From assembly GCA_036346375.1 (NCBI GenBank), contig CM070520.1, positions 45,651,854 to 45,715,853 of the forward strand: a stretch of DNA of 64,000 nt, written 5' to 3'. The notes beneath the pieces were generated by a model. It saw nothing but the letters and a program-made list of their open reading frames with translations, was not told the DNA's origin and made no database searches. The position numbers and the translations under genes were made by a program. This DNA is from Guadua angustifolia. Lineage: Eukaryota > Streptophyta > Magnoliopsida > Poales > Poaceae. Position 1 is the stretch's first letter, and each line of letters starts with the position of its first letter. Of the stretch, positions 47,512 through 60,263 are shown piece after piece.

Positions 47512-47745
47512 CTACTTTTTCTGTTTGCTATCCATGTCCATCACATAGATTACCTGTGTCACATCATTAGCGAGCACAAACGGTTCGTCCCTATAGGCCA
47601 CTTGCTTGAGGTCCATATTTGTCATACCGTACTTATCGATCTCCACAGCTGTTAGCTTGACCCATTGGCACCGAAACAGAGGGACTTTTAAAGGCCTGTA
47701 CTCGAGCTCCCGGATCTCCTCTATGAAACCATAGTAGGTGTCCAT
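47512..47745 (-). pseudogene. CACTA TNP2 C-terminal DUF4216-like segment
   Basis: On the minus strand the frame reads TYYGFIEEIRELEY, FRCQWVKLT, YGMTNMDLK and EPFVLANDVTQVIYVMD. These are the ordered motifs of the DUF4216 domain found at the end of plant CACTA TNP2 transposases. It continues the transposase split by the Tekay insertion. It is downstream of the DUF4218 segment with non-matching sequence between. Confidence 0.75.
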
Positions 47746-48012
47746 CTTTCCATTTTGTCCAAGGCATCTATATGGGCGCGCCCTTGTTTTGGTTAGTGCT
47801 CTTGCTATCCTAAATTTGTCATGTAAAATGTGTACCCATTTATCTCATACCCTTGGAATGATATGATTGTTGTGGACGGTCCTCGAGCCAAGAGTTTCAA
47901 TTGTTCATCGTCATCAGGTTGCCCATGATTTGCTTTTGTAACCAAGCGCGAAATGATCCATTTGCTCATTGCGATCCATTTATCGACTTCTCTGGGTATT
48001 AGGTGCGTAAAC

Positions 48013-48447
48013 TCATCTCGTGATCATAGATATCTGAGCCACTATAGTTGCTTGTTTCAATACCGTGAAATGTGCTTGTTTAAATGAAAGTAGATCGTCG
48101 TCATAGGATTCTTTTCTCCCTAAAGTCCCTTTTCCCCATAGCCTCCCCTCATGGCGTGATACAGGGACGCCAATTGGATTCAGATCATCAATGTAACTAA
48201 TACAAAACTCGATCACCTCCTCTGTGCCAACACCCTGCGAAATGCAGCCTTCTGGGCGAGACCGGTTACGAACATACTTCTTTAGGATACCCATGTACCT
48301 CTCGAAAAGGAACATATTGTGGAGGAACACAGGTCCGAGAATTTCTATCTCTTTAATAATGTGGACCATGACATGGACCATAATATCAAAGAAGGTTGGA
48401 GGGAAGATCATCTCAAGGCTAACCAAACTAATGACCATGTCATCATG
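48013..48447 (-). pseudogene. CACTA TNP2 DUF4218-like segment, cut by retrotransposon insertion
   Basis: The minus-strand frame reads LEMIFPPTFFDIMVHVMVH, LFERYMGILKKYVRNRSRPE and GVGTEEVIEFC, the signature of DUF4218. Its upstream side stops exactly at 48447/48448 where the Tekay LTR ends (CCGACA|CATGATGAC). The preceding transposase residues resume at about 63126, 14.7 kb to the right. Confidence 0.85.
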
Positions 48448-50846
48448 TGTCGGGACCCAAATCTGCAAATCCGGACCCTCTGTGCATTCTGCACTAGTCC
48501 AGGATCACGCTAGTGCATACAGGCTAAACAGGGTAATGTACCACAATCATACACAGCAGAATAATAATAAAGTACTTTAAACATGTATATAAACGAGTTG
48601 TACGACCTTATGGTCTCCTTACAATAGTTTGCCACAAAGGGCTTACATTAATCAGAGTATCAAGTAAATAACAACAGAAAATAAACATCGTGATGATCCA
48701 TCTCTTTGCCACAGGCACCTTGACAAGGCTTGTTCCCTAGATCTCTGGCTCCCTAGCAAACTCCTCTTCCCAAGCAGGCGTAGACTCCTCCTCTGGTAAA
48801 TTGTTGTCCGCAAGGGTGAGTACACACCGTACTCAACAAGTCATGCACAGAATGCAGTTCTATTACTACATGCATAGCTTGTTACAAAGGAGTGGCTCAA
48901 TTGGTTATTTTGCATTGCATCAATACTTTAACTTACTATTTATTTAGATAAAAAGCAGCAAAACCATAATAATATAATAAGTTTCTCCAATTATTTTCCA
49001 CATAATTTCGGACACACAGTCCTTAGTCAAATTTCACCATTATCCCTGGCACACAGCCTTTCATCCCATTTTATTTTCAAAGATCTACCCCTTGACTGTA
49101 ATCCCCGAGCTTTGTCCAATTCCGTGGACTCGACTTTTCGAATAGTTTTGACACACTCTGCAGAGGTTGTACACTTTACCCATAAGATATAATCAACTCA
49201 CCACGTCAGCCGTGAATCACCGTACAAGAGTATGCAAATGAGCGATTATAACAAAGCCTTTCGGAAACTAACACCCAAACCTATGAACCTCCCCAGTATG
49301 GCCTTCCTAACACTTCCCTCACAGGCAGAAGTTTAGAACAAGCGAATCTTGTTGGATGGAGTACCAAGTCATATACAGCACGCTCCACCATCTGGTACAC
49401 CCTAGTGTAGCTCATAGCCCGAGTATCAAAGGAAAGATGTTAGAACCTTACTAAACTAGGTCATCCCATACCGGACATGTGGTTGCCGCAGTGACTCGGT
49501 TCAAAGGCGGCGTCAAGCTTGCGCAATAATTTGATTCAATCTCGATCGTCCGATTCAAAATGAACAGCCGAGATCGATGCGATGATTCAGCTCTGTTTAC
49601 CCCGGAGCCGACACGTGGCTTCACCACGGCCATTGGATCCCGATCGGACGGCTACGGTTAATCGGGTGATGTTGACCGAGATAGCGGCGTTGACTCCTCG
49701 GTTTCCGTGTGACACGCGTCAACTCTGGACTGGCCTGGCGCGCAGCAAAATCAAATCCTTTTATTCAAATTTCAATGGCCCAGATTAAATCTATCTTGCG
49801 CATCACGATCCGCTACGTGGTTACCCCGGTGCGCAACGCGTGGACACATCGCTACCACACGATTGAAATCCTACGGTTCTCACTGATTCAATCCTACGCA
49901 ATTCACTACCACTACGTGGCAACACCTAAACCATTCGATCTAAATCCAATGGTTACGGGGTGAAGATGGCGCTTACTGTTACCGTGACGATGTGGCGGAA
50001 TCCGGAGCGTTCGGTGGCGATCGGACGGTGGACGAAGCTCGGCTGACGGTGATGGCACAGCGGCGTGGTTCTTGCCAGAGAGGAAGAAGATGATGGCGAC
50101 AAAGGCGTTTGGGGCTTCCTCCGGTGACACGAGATGGCTCCTTGACACGGCTTATCGCGAGCAACTCGGCAGCGACCTCGAAAAGCGGCGATAAGCGAAG
50201 TTGGCGCTAAGACGGCGGAACTATCTCGGGACTCTGGCGAGCTCGTGTGGGCGCTACGGTGTGTCTCGGGGCGTGAGAGGATGCAAATGAAGCGGAAGAG
50301 TGCTCTACATGATCGCGGCCGGCTAATGAAGGCGGGATTAAACACACCGGCGTTAATGGCGCCGAGTCCACGGTGGTAGCAGCGGCGTAGCGCTTCAGCG
50401 AATCAAGACGGCGGCGTGGTTCGATCGTATCCGTCCACGCGACAATGAATCGAGCGACCCATAAGCCGCGGCGTGGTTTTCAGTGTCGATCCAAATTGAG
50501 CGGTTATTCGCTAGCCCGTTTAGGTTTCCGTTGAAATTTGGCGGCGGCGATAATGGGCTCGGTCCAACACTATTCATCGCTTTTTCTCGGATTTTGAATA
50601 AAAATAATTTGAAATTCATTTAAATCATTTGAGGCATTTAAAATATTAGATAAATTCCATAAAATATTTTGAAACATTTTGAACTCAAATAAAATAATTT
50701 CATTTATAATTTGCAAAAACTTATTCATTACTTAATTTATTTCCAAAGAAGGGTTAGATTCCAGAAATTCAAATTAATTTCAAATAAATTCCAAAAAATC
50801 AAAATAACCATTAAATTAAAAATGGACCAAATTTTGGAATGTTACA
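48448..50846 (-). mobile_element. 3' LTR of the Tekay-type element, with atypical U3
   Basis: Bounded by TGTCGGGACCC at 48448 and GGAATGTTACA at 50846 (minus: TGTAACATTCC...GGGTCCCGACA). 48448-49495 matches the other LTR (61510-62575) closely. 49496-50846 does not: it is a different, GC-rich then AT-rich sequence instead of the U3 seen at 53597 and 40312. Length is 2399 bp, compared with 4.9 kb for the related solo LTR. It abuts the polypurine tract. Confidence 0.8.
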
Positions 50847-50861
50847 AACCTCCCCCCTTAA
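50847..50861 (-). promoter_or_regulatory. Polypurine tract
   Basis: On the minus strand TTAAGGGGGGAGGTT lies directly against the 3' LTR start, where plus-strand priming occurs in LTR retroelements. Confidence 0.9.
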
Positions 50862-50881
50862 TGGAATCTCGACCCCGAGAT

Positions 50882-53596
50882 TCAGGACTGGTTAGAAAAT
50901 AGCTCGGGAAATTCCTTCCTTAAGTCTTCTTCGCGCTCCCAAGTTGCTTCATTTTTTAAGTGATTGCTCCATTTAACTCTGCAAAAGCGGGTTGACTTGT
51001 TCCTTGTTTCACGATCCATGGTGTCCAAAATCCTCACTGGGTGTTCTCTGTAAGTTAGATTCTCTTGCAGTTCAATTGCTTCCAGAGGTGCTTGTTCATC
51101 AGGTACTCGAAGACACTTCTTCAACTGCGACACATGGAATACATCATGTACCCCTGCCAAAGACTGTGGCAATTCTAACTGGTAAGCAACTTCACCTCTG
51201 TGACTCAAGATCTTAAACGGCCTGACATATCTTGGTGCGAGCTTCCCTTTCGCGTGAAATCTTACTCCCTTGAGAGGCGTAACCCTAAGGTATACGAAAT
51301 CTTCAGGTTCAAAGCTCAATTCTCTGCGACGATTGTCAACATAACTCTAATGCCTTGATTGGGCAATTTTCAACCTTTCCCTGATCATGGCTATTTATTC
51401 TTCAGCTTCTCGAAGTATATCTGGTCCAAAGATACGACGTTCACCCATCTCATTCCAATTCAGAGGTGTTGACCACGATCGTCATACAAAGCTTCAAAAG
51501 CGACATTTATAAACTTGCTTGGTAACTATTGTTGTAACTGAATTCAGCATATGGTAAACATTTGTCCCACGATGTAGTATATGACAGTGCACAAGCTCTT
51601 AACATATCCTCAAGTATCTGATTTACTCTTTCAGTCTGACCATCTGTCTGTGGATGGTATACCGTACTAAAATTCAAACGGGCTCATTGCCATTATCTGA
51701 GTTATCCCAAAATCTTGAGGTAAATTGAGTACCTCTATCGATACTATCTTCTTAGGTACTCGTGCAAGCAAACAATCCTTGCCACGTATAACTCTGCTAA
51801 CTTATCTCTGAGTAGGTTGTCTTTCTTGGTATGAAATCATAACTTTTGTTAAGCGATCTACTATGACCCATATGGAGTCATAGCCACCTTGAGTCCTTGG
51901 CAAACCGGTGATGAAATCTATCCCGATTTCCTCCCACTTCCATTCCGGTATTTTTAACGGTTGCAGCAGTCCTGCTGGTCTCTGGTGCATTGCTTTGACT
52001 TGCTGGCATACATCACACAATGCTACATGCTCAGCTACTTCTCTCTTCATACTCAGCCACCAAAATCTTTCCTTCAAGTCTTGGTACATCTTAGCACTTC
52101 CTGGATGAATTGAGCACTTGCAATCATGTGCTTCCTCAAGTATCAATTGCTTCAATTCAGGTTTATGAGGTACGCAGATTCTATTTTTCATCCACAAGGT
52201 ACCCTGCTCATCTACTCTAAAGTCCTTGGCTAAGCCTTTGTCCATTTTGGACTTGATTCGCTTGATCTTCTCATCATTCTTCTGACCTTCTCTGATCTGG
52301 TCTTCTAAGGTAGGCTTTAATTCCAAAGTAGCTAAAAATCCTTCCAGAACAACTTCCAATTTCAACCTCTAGAGGTCCAGGCACAATTCTTTCCGGCTCT
52401 CTCCCGCCAACATATTTATACTATGACTTTTCTGACTTAAGGCATCAGCCACCACATTGGCTTTGCTTGGATGATAGTGAATCCCCATGTTGTAATCTTT
52501 GATTAATTCTAACCACCTTCTTTGCCTCATGTTTAGGTCAGATTAGGTGAAAATGTATTTAAGACTCTTGTGATCTGTATACACCTCATATCTATTTCCA
52601 ATGAGATAGTGAAGCCATATTTTTAAGGCATGCACTATGGCTGCTAGTTCTAGGTCATGTGTCGGGTAATTCCCTTCATGCGGCCTCAACTGCCTTGATG
52701 CATAAGCTACTACCTTTCCGTTCTGCATCAACACGCATCCAAGTCCTTGACGTGATGCATCACAATAAATATTGAAACTCTGGTGAACATCAGGTAAGAC
52801 TAACACTGGCGCTGATGTCAATCACTTCTTTAGCTCTTGAAAACTCCTTTCACACTCCGGTGTCCATTCAAATTTCTTTTTTTTTCTTCAACAATTGCGT
52901 AAGAGGTCTAGCAATTGTTGAAAAACCCTCAATGAATCGGCGGTATTATCCCGCCATTCCGAGAAAGCTTCTAATTTGGGTAACCGACTTTGGTTGTTCC
53001 CAATGTAACACTGCCTCCACTTTCTTCAGATCAACAACTACTCCTTTAGCAGTCATTACATGTCCCAAAAACTCTACTTTCTTTTTCCAAAAATCACATT
53101 TGCTAAATTTTGCATACAGTTGGTTTTCTCTTAGCTTTTCCAAAACCATTCTTAAATGTCCTGCATGCTCTTCTTCTGTCTTGGAGTAAACAAGGATGTC
53201 ATCAATGAAAACGACGACAAACTTGTCCAAATATTCCATGAATACTTTGTTCATCATGTTCATAAAATATGCAGGGGCATTGGTCAATCAAAGGACATGG
53301 TAGTAAATTCATAATGCCCATATCTCGACAAAAATCTTTGTCTTTGGTATGTCCTCGGTCCTAATTAGTCCGAATTTTTAATTGATGGTATCCTGATCGA
53401 AGATCTATCTTAGAGAAGATTCCCGCTCCTCTTAATTGATCGAAAAGATCATCTATCCTGGGCAATGGATACTCGTTCTTTATCGTCACATCATTAAGTG
53501 CACGATAATCTATACACATTCTAAAACTTCCATCTTTCTTCTTGACAAACAACACCGGTGCTCTCCAAGGTGAAGAACTAGGTCTTATAAACCCTA
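50882..53596 (-). pseudogene. Tekay-type chromovirus pol: RT C-terminal part, RNase H, integrase, chromodomain
   Basis: From right to left on the minus strand: RT palm with VKKKDGSFRMCIDYR, KIDLRSGYHQ and the F-IDD catalytic box (VFIDDILVYSK); RNase H (IYCDASRQGLGCVL, YTDHKSLKYI) at 52821-52543; integrase zinc HHCC region and D-box GIDFITGLPRT at 52365-51802; then SH3-like/chromodomain segment (HPVRILD..., VKWSNH...ATWE) at 51319-50882. Frames break between domains (near 53290-53360, 52400-52540, 51330-51800), so it is dead. The N-terminal RT lies beyond the solo LTR at 58473 onward. Confidence 0.92.
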
Positions 53597-56500
53597 TGTA
53601 ACATCCCAAAATTTCATTTCAAAAATAGGATAAAAAAAATATATTTTAAATTATTATTTTTATTGGTTGTCTCAAGTTTATTTGTCTCCTCTTTATTTTC
53701 TGGATTTCTCTAGAGTTCAAAAGAAAAAGACTTTTGCCTATTTTTAGAAAAACCTAGAACTATTTCCTTAAAAAAATAAAAACTCTATTTAAGTTGGAAT
53801 TAATTTTTAAAAAATATATCACAAGGAACTTCGGAGAATTTTCCCATTATTTGTTAAAATCGATTTCAAAACCTTTCCAAAAGTCTCATCAATTAAAAAT
53901 ATAGTTTGGAGACAAAATAAAAGATTTGGTTTTGCGAAAACTATCTTATTTAATATGAATAAACCTAAGAAATTTCTATGAAATTTCCTACATTTATCAA
54001 ATTATATATTTTCTAAAGCCTTTCTAAAAGCTTTAACAAAATAAAATATACATTGATATAAAAATAAAATATTTGGTGGTACCAAAATATTTTAGTTTAT
54101 CTCAAAATGTCCTAATTAAACTCCTGAATTTTCTTAGAATTTTTGGGGTTGTTTTAGTATTTTCCAAATTAAAAGATATTAAAAACAATATAAAAGTATT
54201 TACTGTACATGAAATAAAATTATTATTTTATGTAATAATATTTATTTGTGTTACTAAGGCTGTGAGTCACGTTCCAGATTTTTTGTAGATTTTTGAACGG
54301 TTTTGTGATATTTATTTCGATTTTATTGGTGATATTTAGTAATTCGGATTAAATAAGCGATACTGGCTCTGATAACTCGACGGCGTTTTCTAACGATTCG
54401 TTGGTCCGATCTCCCTATAAATTGAATCACAGCTTCCTACATGTGTTTCCTTTACAACCCAGTTGGAATTTTCCCCATTCAAATTCTGGATCTCCCTGTG
54501 TAAGCCATTCATTTCAACTCCGGCGAAAACTTCGACGAGCTCTCCTGGTCACTCCCGATCTTCTTTTGATCTGAAATTTTTACCAGAGCTTTCTCTTGCT
54601 ATCCTCTACATCTAGTAGGGTCAGATTTTGCAAATGCCTGCCGGAGCACCTCCGGCCACCGATTTCTATCCCAACTCCGGTGAGCTTTTCTTGTTGATCC
54701 ATTGCTCCTTTGTAGCTGAGAATTGTACCCTAGACGCTTCTCCTCATTCCCCACATCATACTCAAAGATCAGCATCAGAATCGCAATAGAGCTCCCTCGG
54801 CAAGCCTTCTTTCCCAACTCCGGTGAGAACTTTGGCGAGCTCTACCGGGCGCCCCCTAACTCCGTTCAACCTTAAATTTTTTGTGGAGCACCCCCATGAT
54901 GGTTGCAACACCCCTGTAAAACAGTTTTGTAAAATTCCATACAGAGCACCGCTGGCGACCCTTTTCTCCTACAACGTCGACGAGCTCTCCCGGGCGCCCC
55001 TCTCGTCGGCCGGTTTTGGCATCGCTTTCCTCACTGGCTGAGTGAGTTTTTCTGAGATCCAACTATGTCACCATGTGCCCCATGGTACCATCTGTCTCTC
55101 CTCCAAATTTGATGTAGTTTCATATGTGAAATCAGAAGTTATGGCCGTTCCAATCTCAAATCTTATTTCTGGCCGTTCTCCTTTGTTTTTGCGAGTTTGA
55201 TCGTGAAATTTTTTCTGTAGACTCATCTTGATGTCCTCTACATGGTGCTCACCCTAAATCAAGGTTTGTTCTGTAGGATTTACACAGAAAAATCAATCTT
55301 CCCCGATCAGACTGTGTTCCAACGGCAGAAAACTTCATCGCACGTTCCCCGTTGATCTAGATGGTAAAACTCAGATCCATTCATGTCATATTGTGCCAAA
55401 TGATCCCAGATAGCTCTTTGTAAAATTTGGTTAGGTTTCATCTATTATTTTAATAGTTATGATCGTTTGATCTATTAGCTCTATGAGCCGTTCATGGGCA
55501 GTTTGTGATCAATCCGATGGGTCGTCGCCAAATCTGCCTATACTGTTGAGTTCGTATCGTCACGTTCTACATGATGGACACTTCCCCTTTGCTGTTGCAT
55601 CTACCAAAATTTTTAATATTCGTTACCGTCGCCTTTTTGCCACCGCCGTGCGTCGTCTTGCACCGCCAACCATTTTGGTCTGTTGTGGCCATGCCATTGT
55701 GTCAAGTAGATCATTATTCCCTATTTTGCCCATCGGTGAAGTTCATTTGATCCCCAGTTGCCGTCAAAGCCATATTCTAGTATCTACCCGTTGTCTTTTG
55801 TCGTTGCGTCACGATATGTGTACCTCGCAGATCGCAAATAAAACTTGAGCCACATCATGACCTCGCTGCCCTACCACTGTACCGATGGTCGCCACCTTGT
55901 AATCTCATAAGTGTTCTGTTAACGCTCCACCTTCGCCGTTAACGTTCCATCGTTAATGTTCCATCGTTAACGTTCCGCCGTTAAAGTTTCGTCGTTAACG
56001 TTCCGCTTCCGCTGTTAATGTTTCGTCGTTAACGTCCCGCCGTTAATGCTTTGCTCTCATCACATGTGTGCATGCAAGTAAAGGTCCTAGTACGATGTCA
56101 TCATCTTTTCTATCGCCTTGATGTGATCTAGCTCTATCGCATTGAGTTTAGCCCCGTCTTCTTATCATCGCCGTCTTGTCGTCATCGAGCCTTTTCATCG
56201 ATGTATGACTGAACCCTTTATCGAATCACAGTGGATGTTGACCCCACTTGTCCTTGTCTTATCTTTGAAAATCTAGTCTGACATTGATTGAGAAATCATT
56301 CGTGGACTTGGTTGATACACCATTGGCCATATGTCATATCCTTGTACCCATATCTAAACTATCAGTCTATATTTCTTTTGTTTGATTGTGTATCTACTTA
56401 GTCAACACTGTGCCTGAGTCTAGTTCATCGTGAACTAACATATCTTTATGGACCCGATCTATAGATCAAGAGCCCATATGTCAATATCTGTCCAATCGAG

Positions 56501-58472
56501 TTAATTAATCTCGAAGGATATTCCCTGGAATATACTCCGTTCTTCCCTAATTATCAGTCGTAACCTTCTCGATAAATCTTCTGAAAGCCTGTTCTCTTTC
56601 ATCTGATCTTCGATCAATCTAAGTTCCTAAATTCAATCCCTTCCGTTCAGTACCAATCTAATATTAAATTGGAGTTTATTTGAATTGCTTTTGAGTTTTG
56701 TTGTAGACGTGTCATCCAGAAGTTACTCGAAGTAGCTGAAGGACGAGGAAGTCGAAGCATTCGATTGAAGAGCCAAAGGTTGAGGAAGTCGAAGATTAAT
56801 TAAAAAAGAGTAAAGAGTAGTTTATAGCAAGTGCCAGGCAAGTTGTGCTTTGATCATATTGCTCCCAGTTTTACAAATCTACTTTGTTTAAATTATTGCA
56901 TTCTAGTTCATGATTAAAATGATTTAAATTAATTTGGGATTAGTTATTCAACCCAATTGCTAATATCACCTTGCCATGATTATTTGTATGTCATAATTCA
57001 TTTGTCACCCTAAGATGGTTGATTATTAGTTGGTTGTTATTACTTAGCGTGGGTTGGTTAGGCAGGTGTATAATTGCTTAGCCATGCCACACAACTCATG
57101 TCTTTTGAAAATAAAAGGATATCTTGATTAATGGATTATGAAATGTGTTTGTGAAATGGTGTGACGTGTTGCCACACGATGATGTTGATATGTGGAACGG
57201 TGTGGTTCTACATGGATGTTGAGTTGTTGTTGGCATTGTGTTGCGCAATAATCAACTGGGGTGGTAAAATGTTTTAGACTGAGGCAAGTGGAAAGAGTGG
57301 CATTGGATATGTCGCTTTGGTATTTAGCGGTGTTGTTGGTGAATTATGTGATGGTATTGTTGGTGAATTATTCAGGGTAGTCTTGCCTTGGTCACCGTAA
57401 GGACTTAACCTTGCAAACCTTTGATCTAAGTCATTCATACAACCACATGGCTGGTATGGGACAAACCTAGTTGAGTATGATTCCGAAGTCTTAGCATGTG
57501 AGATCTCAGGTGGTTTTGTATCTGTGGATGTGGGAAGAAGGGTGTAGTGTTTACCATTGCGGTCTTACATCTCTTCAACGGTATATGTTGGCCCTATACT
57601 TCTGCTCTGTGAGAGAGAAGGGACAATGGGAACTGTATCGGGAGGTACGCATGCGAGGATGGAAGTTTCGAAAAGACCTTGTTATGATCGCTCATTCGCA
57701 TACTCTTGTATGGCGATTCACGGCTGACGTGATGAGTTGATTATATCGTGTGGGTAAAGTGTATAACCTCTGCAGAGTGTACAAACTATTCGAATAGACG
57801 TGTTCACGGTATTGAACATTGCTCGGGGATTATAGTCAAGGGTTAGATTTTGATAACAATGAGGTTGGGAATGTGGACAATGTGATATGGAAATTGGTTA
57901 AGGATGAGAAATGCTTTACATGAGAATTCTTACGAAATTTATTATGGGTATTATTTGTTTTACTGCTTTTCTATCTACTATGATTATTTGTGAATGCTGC
58001 TTTATTGTAAAAGAACCATTTAGCCATTCCTTTGGAATAAGCCATGCATGTAGTATAGAACTACATTCTGTGCATGACTTGTTGAGTACGGTTGTGTACT
58101 CACCCTTGCTATAACAAAACATCACCAGTTGAGGAGAAGTCTTTGTCTTCGAAGAGGAAGAAGTTATGCAAGAAGGCGGATATCTAGGAGTTGAACCTTG
58201 TCAGATGCATGTGGTATTTTGATGGGATTCACTGACGTTCTTCGTTCCACTGCTGTTCGTTTTACTCTGAGTTGAAGCCATCTAGACTTTACAATTGTAA
58301 GTTGACCTTAAGGTTGTTCAACATGTTATATTAAAAGATGAATTCATTATTTATTAATCCGTTGTGTATGATTGTGATATTAATCTTTGTTAACCGTCGG
58401 CACTAGCTACTGATCCTGGGACTAGTGCTGAAAACACAGAGGGTTTCCGGATAGCGAATTTGGGTCCCGACA
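53597..58472 (+). mobile_element. Solo LTR (4.9 kb) inserted in the reverse transcriptase
   Basis: Starts TGTAACATCCCAAAATTTC and ends TGGGTCCCGACA. Flanks are CCCTA (53592-53596) and CCCTC (58473-58477), four of five matching. The host RT reading frame runs ELLERG on one side and GFIRPSSSPW on the other, so the insertion point is exact. It is collinear with 40312-46136 but opposite in orientation to its host element. It contains a GTTAACG array at 55918-56048 and no gag or pol. Confidence 0.92.
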
Positions 58473-59100
58473 CCCTCTCTCCAATAATTCCTTAATTTGC
58501 TTCTTCATTTCTACCAACTCCTCAGTGGACATCCTATAAGGTCTCTTGGCTATTGGAGCTGTTCCAGGTACTAATTCAATTACAAACTCTATATCCCTGT
58601 CTAGTGGCATCCCAGGTAAATCTTCAGGGAATACATCCGGGTACTCGTTAACCACCAGAACATCTTCTATATTAACAACCTTCACACTATTGATCATCAA
58701 TTGACCATCCCGAACAATAATTTCTTGAATCTCCACCTTCCTACCATTTGGGCTCTCAACTGTTACTACTCTTTGTCCACAATCTAGCACTGCCTTGTGC
58801 TTGGATAACCAATCCATTCCCAAAATAACATCTAAGGTCTGGGTATCCAATATGATTAGGTTCGCTAGGAACACTATTCTATTTATTAATAGTTTTACCT
58901 CGAAGCATCCTACTTTAGTTCGAAGTTCTGATCCAACGGTTTGGACTAGAAGCGTACTCTTAAGGTTGACAATATCCAAATCATTTTGCACAACAAAAAC
59001 TCGAGAAACGAATGAATGTGAAGCTCAGGAATCGAATAAAACTATAGCTGGTACTGAGTTAACTAGAAACTTACCCAGTACAACGTCCGTGGCGTTCTGA
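58473..59100 (-). pseudogene. Tekay-type pol N-terminal part: protease and start of reverse transcriptase
   Basis: On the minus strand a retropepsin region (IVLFDS, stop, ASHSF, then LDVILGMDWLSKHKAVLDC) is followed by the RT N-terminus (YPDVFPEDLPGMPLDRDIEF, PYRMSTEELVEMKKQI). The protease active-site Gly codon is now TGA near 59025. The frame ends at the solo LTR insertion within ELLERG. Confidence 0.9.
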
Positions 59101-60263
59101 ACTTCGTCTATTGTGATGTGGTTGACTCTTCCTCGCGCAACTGCTTGGGGTGTGGTTCCAGTTTGAGTAGGTCCTCTGCTTCCTCCTTGAGCAGGAGTTC
59201 TAGCAGGCGTGTTTCCCAAGTTGAAACGTACTGGTGTAACTCCTCCCTTCTTGGGGCAAACATTGGCGAAATGCCCTGTCTCGTTGCAATTGTAGCAGCG
59301 CCTTCCTGACATCTGTTGATTTCCTCTGCTTTGGCTAACAATTCTGACCGGCGTCTGGAAGGTTTGTCCTGTCGGTCTTGGCATCGGTGGCGGTGTCCTG
59401 ACATTATTCCCCTACTAGAATCTGGAGAACCGCTGAGGTACCATTCTCAGTTTCTGCTGACCCTGACATCCTCCCTGTTGTGCCATGCGGCGCTTGCGGT
59501 TTTCATCCAGTTCTTTGCACTTGTCCTCAAGGATCAGGGCTTTGTTGACTAGTTCCTAGAAGTCAGGGAATGTATGGGTAATCAGTCCCACTTGCAGTCC
59601 AGTGTTAAGTCCCTTCATGAATCGGGACTGCCAAGCCTTATCCGTTGCTACGTCCTCCGGAGCATAGCGTGCAAGTTGAGTGAATTTGTTGAGCGATTGA
59701 CCCTTGGTGGCCTCCACCTTCAAGGATCTGAATTCTTCTTTCTTAAGTTCCATCATACCCTCCGGTACATGGTATTGACAGAAGGCTATAGTAAATTCCT
59801 CCTAGGTGATCTCCTAGGGATGCTCCTGGGAAGTGCAATAGTTTTCCCACCATTCTGCAGCAGTTCCTTCCAGTTGATGGGAGGCATACAGGACTCTCTC
59901 ATTGCCTGCATACTGAGATATGTGCAGCTTCCTTTCAATAGTCCGTAACCAGTCATCCACCTCAATGGGATTGATATTTTTGGAAAATGTTGGAGGCCTG
60001 GTCCTCATGAAATCTGATAGTCTAGATTGATGTCCATGGTTCATGGCCTGACTATTGTTGGGGTTGTTGGCTGCAGCCTGATTCTGCATCTGTTGCATCT
60101 GATGCATCATAGTCTGCATCAGCTGGGTTTGTGCTGCTAGGAATGCTCCTAGGTTCTGCATGTTAACCTGTGGTGTTGCTTGAGGATTTGGTGCATTGTT
60201 CTGGCTGCCTCCCTGCTGCGAACCGCTTCCTCCCGCTCCGCTGCTTCCACGTGTGTTCACCAT
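59101..60263 (-). pseudogene. Tekay-type gag
   Basis: Likely start ATG at 60263 (MVNTRGSSGAGGS), then a Gln/Met-rich stretch, the capsid-like segment (PPTFSKN...VDDWLRTIERKL, EGTAAEWWENY, MMELKKEEFRSLKV) and a CCHC zinc knuckle (CYNCNETGHFANVCP) near 59280-59320. Premature stops occur near 59812, 59555 and 59410, so it is not functional. Confidence 0.9.

Noticed and set aside
40312..58472. Pair of long LTR copies as the two ends of one 18-kb retroelement
   Set aside because: Each copy has its own distinct near-matching target duplication, and the gag-pol between them is on the opposite strand, with its own LTRs, primer site and polypurine tract.
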